Assembly: GCA_031273545.1 (NCBI GenBank)
Contig: JAISRQ010000105.1
Location: 1-6,382 of the forward strand
Length of the DNA: 6,382 nucleotides
Origin: Holosporales bacterium
GTDB lineage: Bacteria; Pseudomonadota; Alphaproteobacteria; BNTO01
Direction: 5' to 3'
Part shown: piece by piece, positions 6,108 to 6,382 of the stretch
How the letters are laid out: each line of letters starts with the position of its first letter
How positions within the stretch are numbered: position 1 is the stretch's first letter
The notes under the pieces: generated by a model
What the model saw: the letters and a program-made list of their open reading frames with translations, nothing else
The model's database searches: none
Told to the model about the DNA's origin: nothing
Program-made: the position numbers and the translations under genes

Positions 6108-6131
6108 AAAAAAAATGCCGCAAGCATTTTT
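6108..6131 (-). terminator. Terminator-like hairpin in the leader of the minus-strand gene
   Basis: AAAAATGC (6111-6118) and GCATTTTT (6124-6131) are perfect complements around a 5-base loop. Read on the minus strand the stem runs into eight U (6115-6108), the form of an intrinsic terminator, though only three pairs near the loop are G-C-rich (TGC/GCA). It also has five U in the plus direction, so it may act both ways. It lies only ~20 bases before the RBS, so the downstream gene would be expressed by read-through or antitermination if its promoter is upstream. Confidence 0.5.
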
Positions 6132-6206
6132 AGACGACTCGCGCAAGCGGTTCTCTTAAATTAATTCATACCCACTTCTCCATTTATCACGTTTTATTCA
6201 TTGACA

Positions 6207-6236
6207 CTTATACATGATATTGAAAAACAAGTGCAA
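6207..6236 (-). promoter_or_regulatory. Candidate promoter for the minus-strand gene
   Basis: On the minus strand TTGCAC (6236-6231) and TATAAG (6212-6207) are separated by 18 bp. The -10 matches five of six consensus bases; the -35 matches only three. Transcription would begin near 6200 and give a leader of about 120 bases containing the 6131-6108 hairpin. Confidence 0.35.
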
Positions 6237-6337
6237 GTTTTTTTAAAATAAGCTAAAGTTATTAGCAGGGCTAAATCCTAGAAATAAAAAGGTAGCTATA
6301 TTCACGTAAAATATTGTACATTCATGGAAGTATTTTA

Positions 6338-6354
6338 TTGCAAACGGTTCGCAA
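6338..6354. promoter_or_regulatory. Operator-like dyad TTGCAAACGGTTCGCAA
   Basis: The 17-mer is symmetric at seven of eight paired positions around a central G. The AAACGGTT core resembles operators of LacI-family regulators, but no regulator gene is in the window and a single site may be chance. Confidence 0.25.
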
Positions 6355-6382
6355 ATGTTGATTGAATGTTTAAAAATGGTAG

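Larger units (their letters stand above)
6089..6382. other. AT-rich intergenic region at the right edge
   Basis: No gene is supported in these ~290 bp. Apart from the candidate promoter and leader hairpin it holds a CGCAAGC direct repeat (6119-6125 and 6142-6148), the second copy within a CGC-GCAA-GCG mini-hairpin. It also has a GCTAA/TTAGC stem (6252-6266) with a third GCTAA at 6270-6274, and a near-perfect dyad at 6338-6354. Confidence 0.5.

Noticed and set aside
6166..6183. Five-codon minus-strand leader peptide MEKWV with one Trp codon
   Set aside because: No Shine-Dalgarno and too short; a single Trp codon is not evidence of Trp attenuation.
6201..6206. Exact TTGACA on the plus strand
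   Set aside because: No acceptable -10 box at 15-19 bp downstream; it is largely offset by the minus-strand promoter candidate next to it.
6243..6380. 45-codon minus-strand frame open to the right edge
   Set aside because: Very AT-rich, Phe/Asn/Ile-heavy translation with no recognisable end of a protein; chance openness is likely, though a gene tail cannot be excluded without more sequence.

Overview
The window looks like a piece of a fairly AT-rich alphaproteobacterial chromosome. The main evidence is the RNase E. Its N-terminal sequence and the 70-residue acidic insertion in its S1 domain are of the alphaproteobacterial type. The modest G+C content and lineage-specific tail would fit a host-associated order such as Holosporales, Paracaedibacterales or Rickettsiales, but that placement is inference.

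Layout. The left edge (2-538, +) holds the C-terminal ~178 residues of a Fic-fold protein of the 'mobile mystery protein B' type. The reading frame runs open through the edge, so the gene starts outside. A 527-bp gap follows with no convincing full gene. It contains several hairpins, a G+C-rich island at about 775-870, a possible -10 box, and a possible 18-codon leader ORF just upstream of rne. Positions 1066-4269 (+) encode a complete RNase E of 1067 residues. It has a well-conserved catalytic half and a tail of about 500 residues that looks intrinsically disordered, with charged tandem repeats. Four bases downstream begins an AI-2E/PerM-family membrane protein (4274-5359, +). The two genes look co-transcribed and translationally coupled.

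The AI-2E stop codon overlaps a perfect AGGAGG Shine-Dalgarno that serves no recognisable gene, which suggests a lost or decayed downstream cistron. Convergent to the operon is an unrecognised 161-residue protein (5592-6077, -). It has a clear ribosome binding site and a terminator-like hairpin in its leader. The last ~305 bp are non-coding as far as can be seen and hold a candidate promoter for that gene and several dyads.

How the genes work together: RNase E would be the core endonuclease of mRNA decay and rRNA processing, and the membrane protein is carried along in its operon. The Fic protein is a mobile accessory module unrelated in function. No clearly new multi-gene system is visible. 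The observations most worth checking are the RNase E leader (hairpin over a leader-ORF RBS), the repeat-expanded RNase E tail with its eight-G tract, the orphan Shine-Dalgarno, and the hairpin in the leader of the orphan minus-strand gene.
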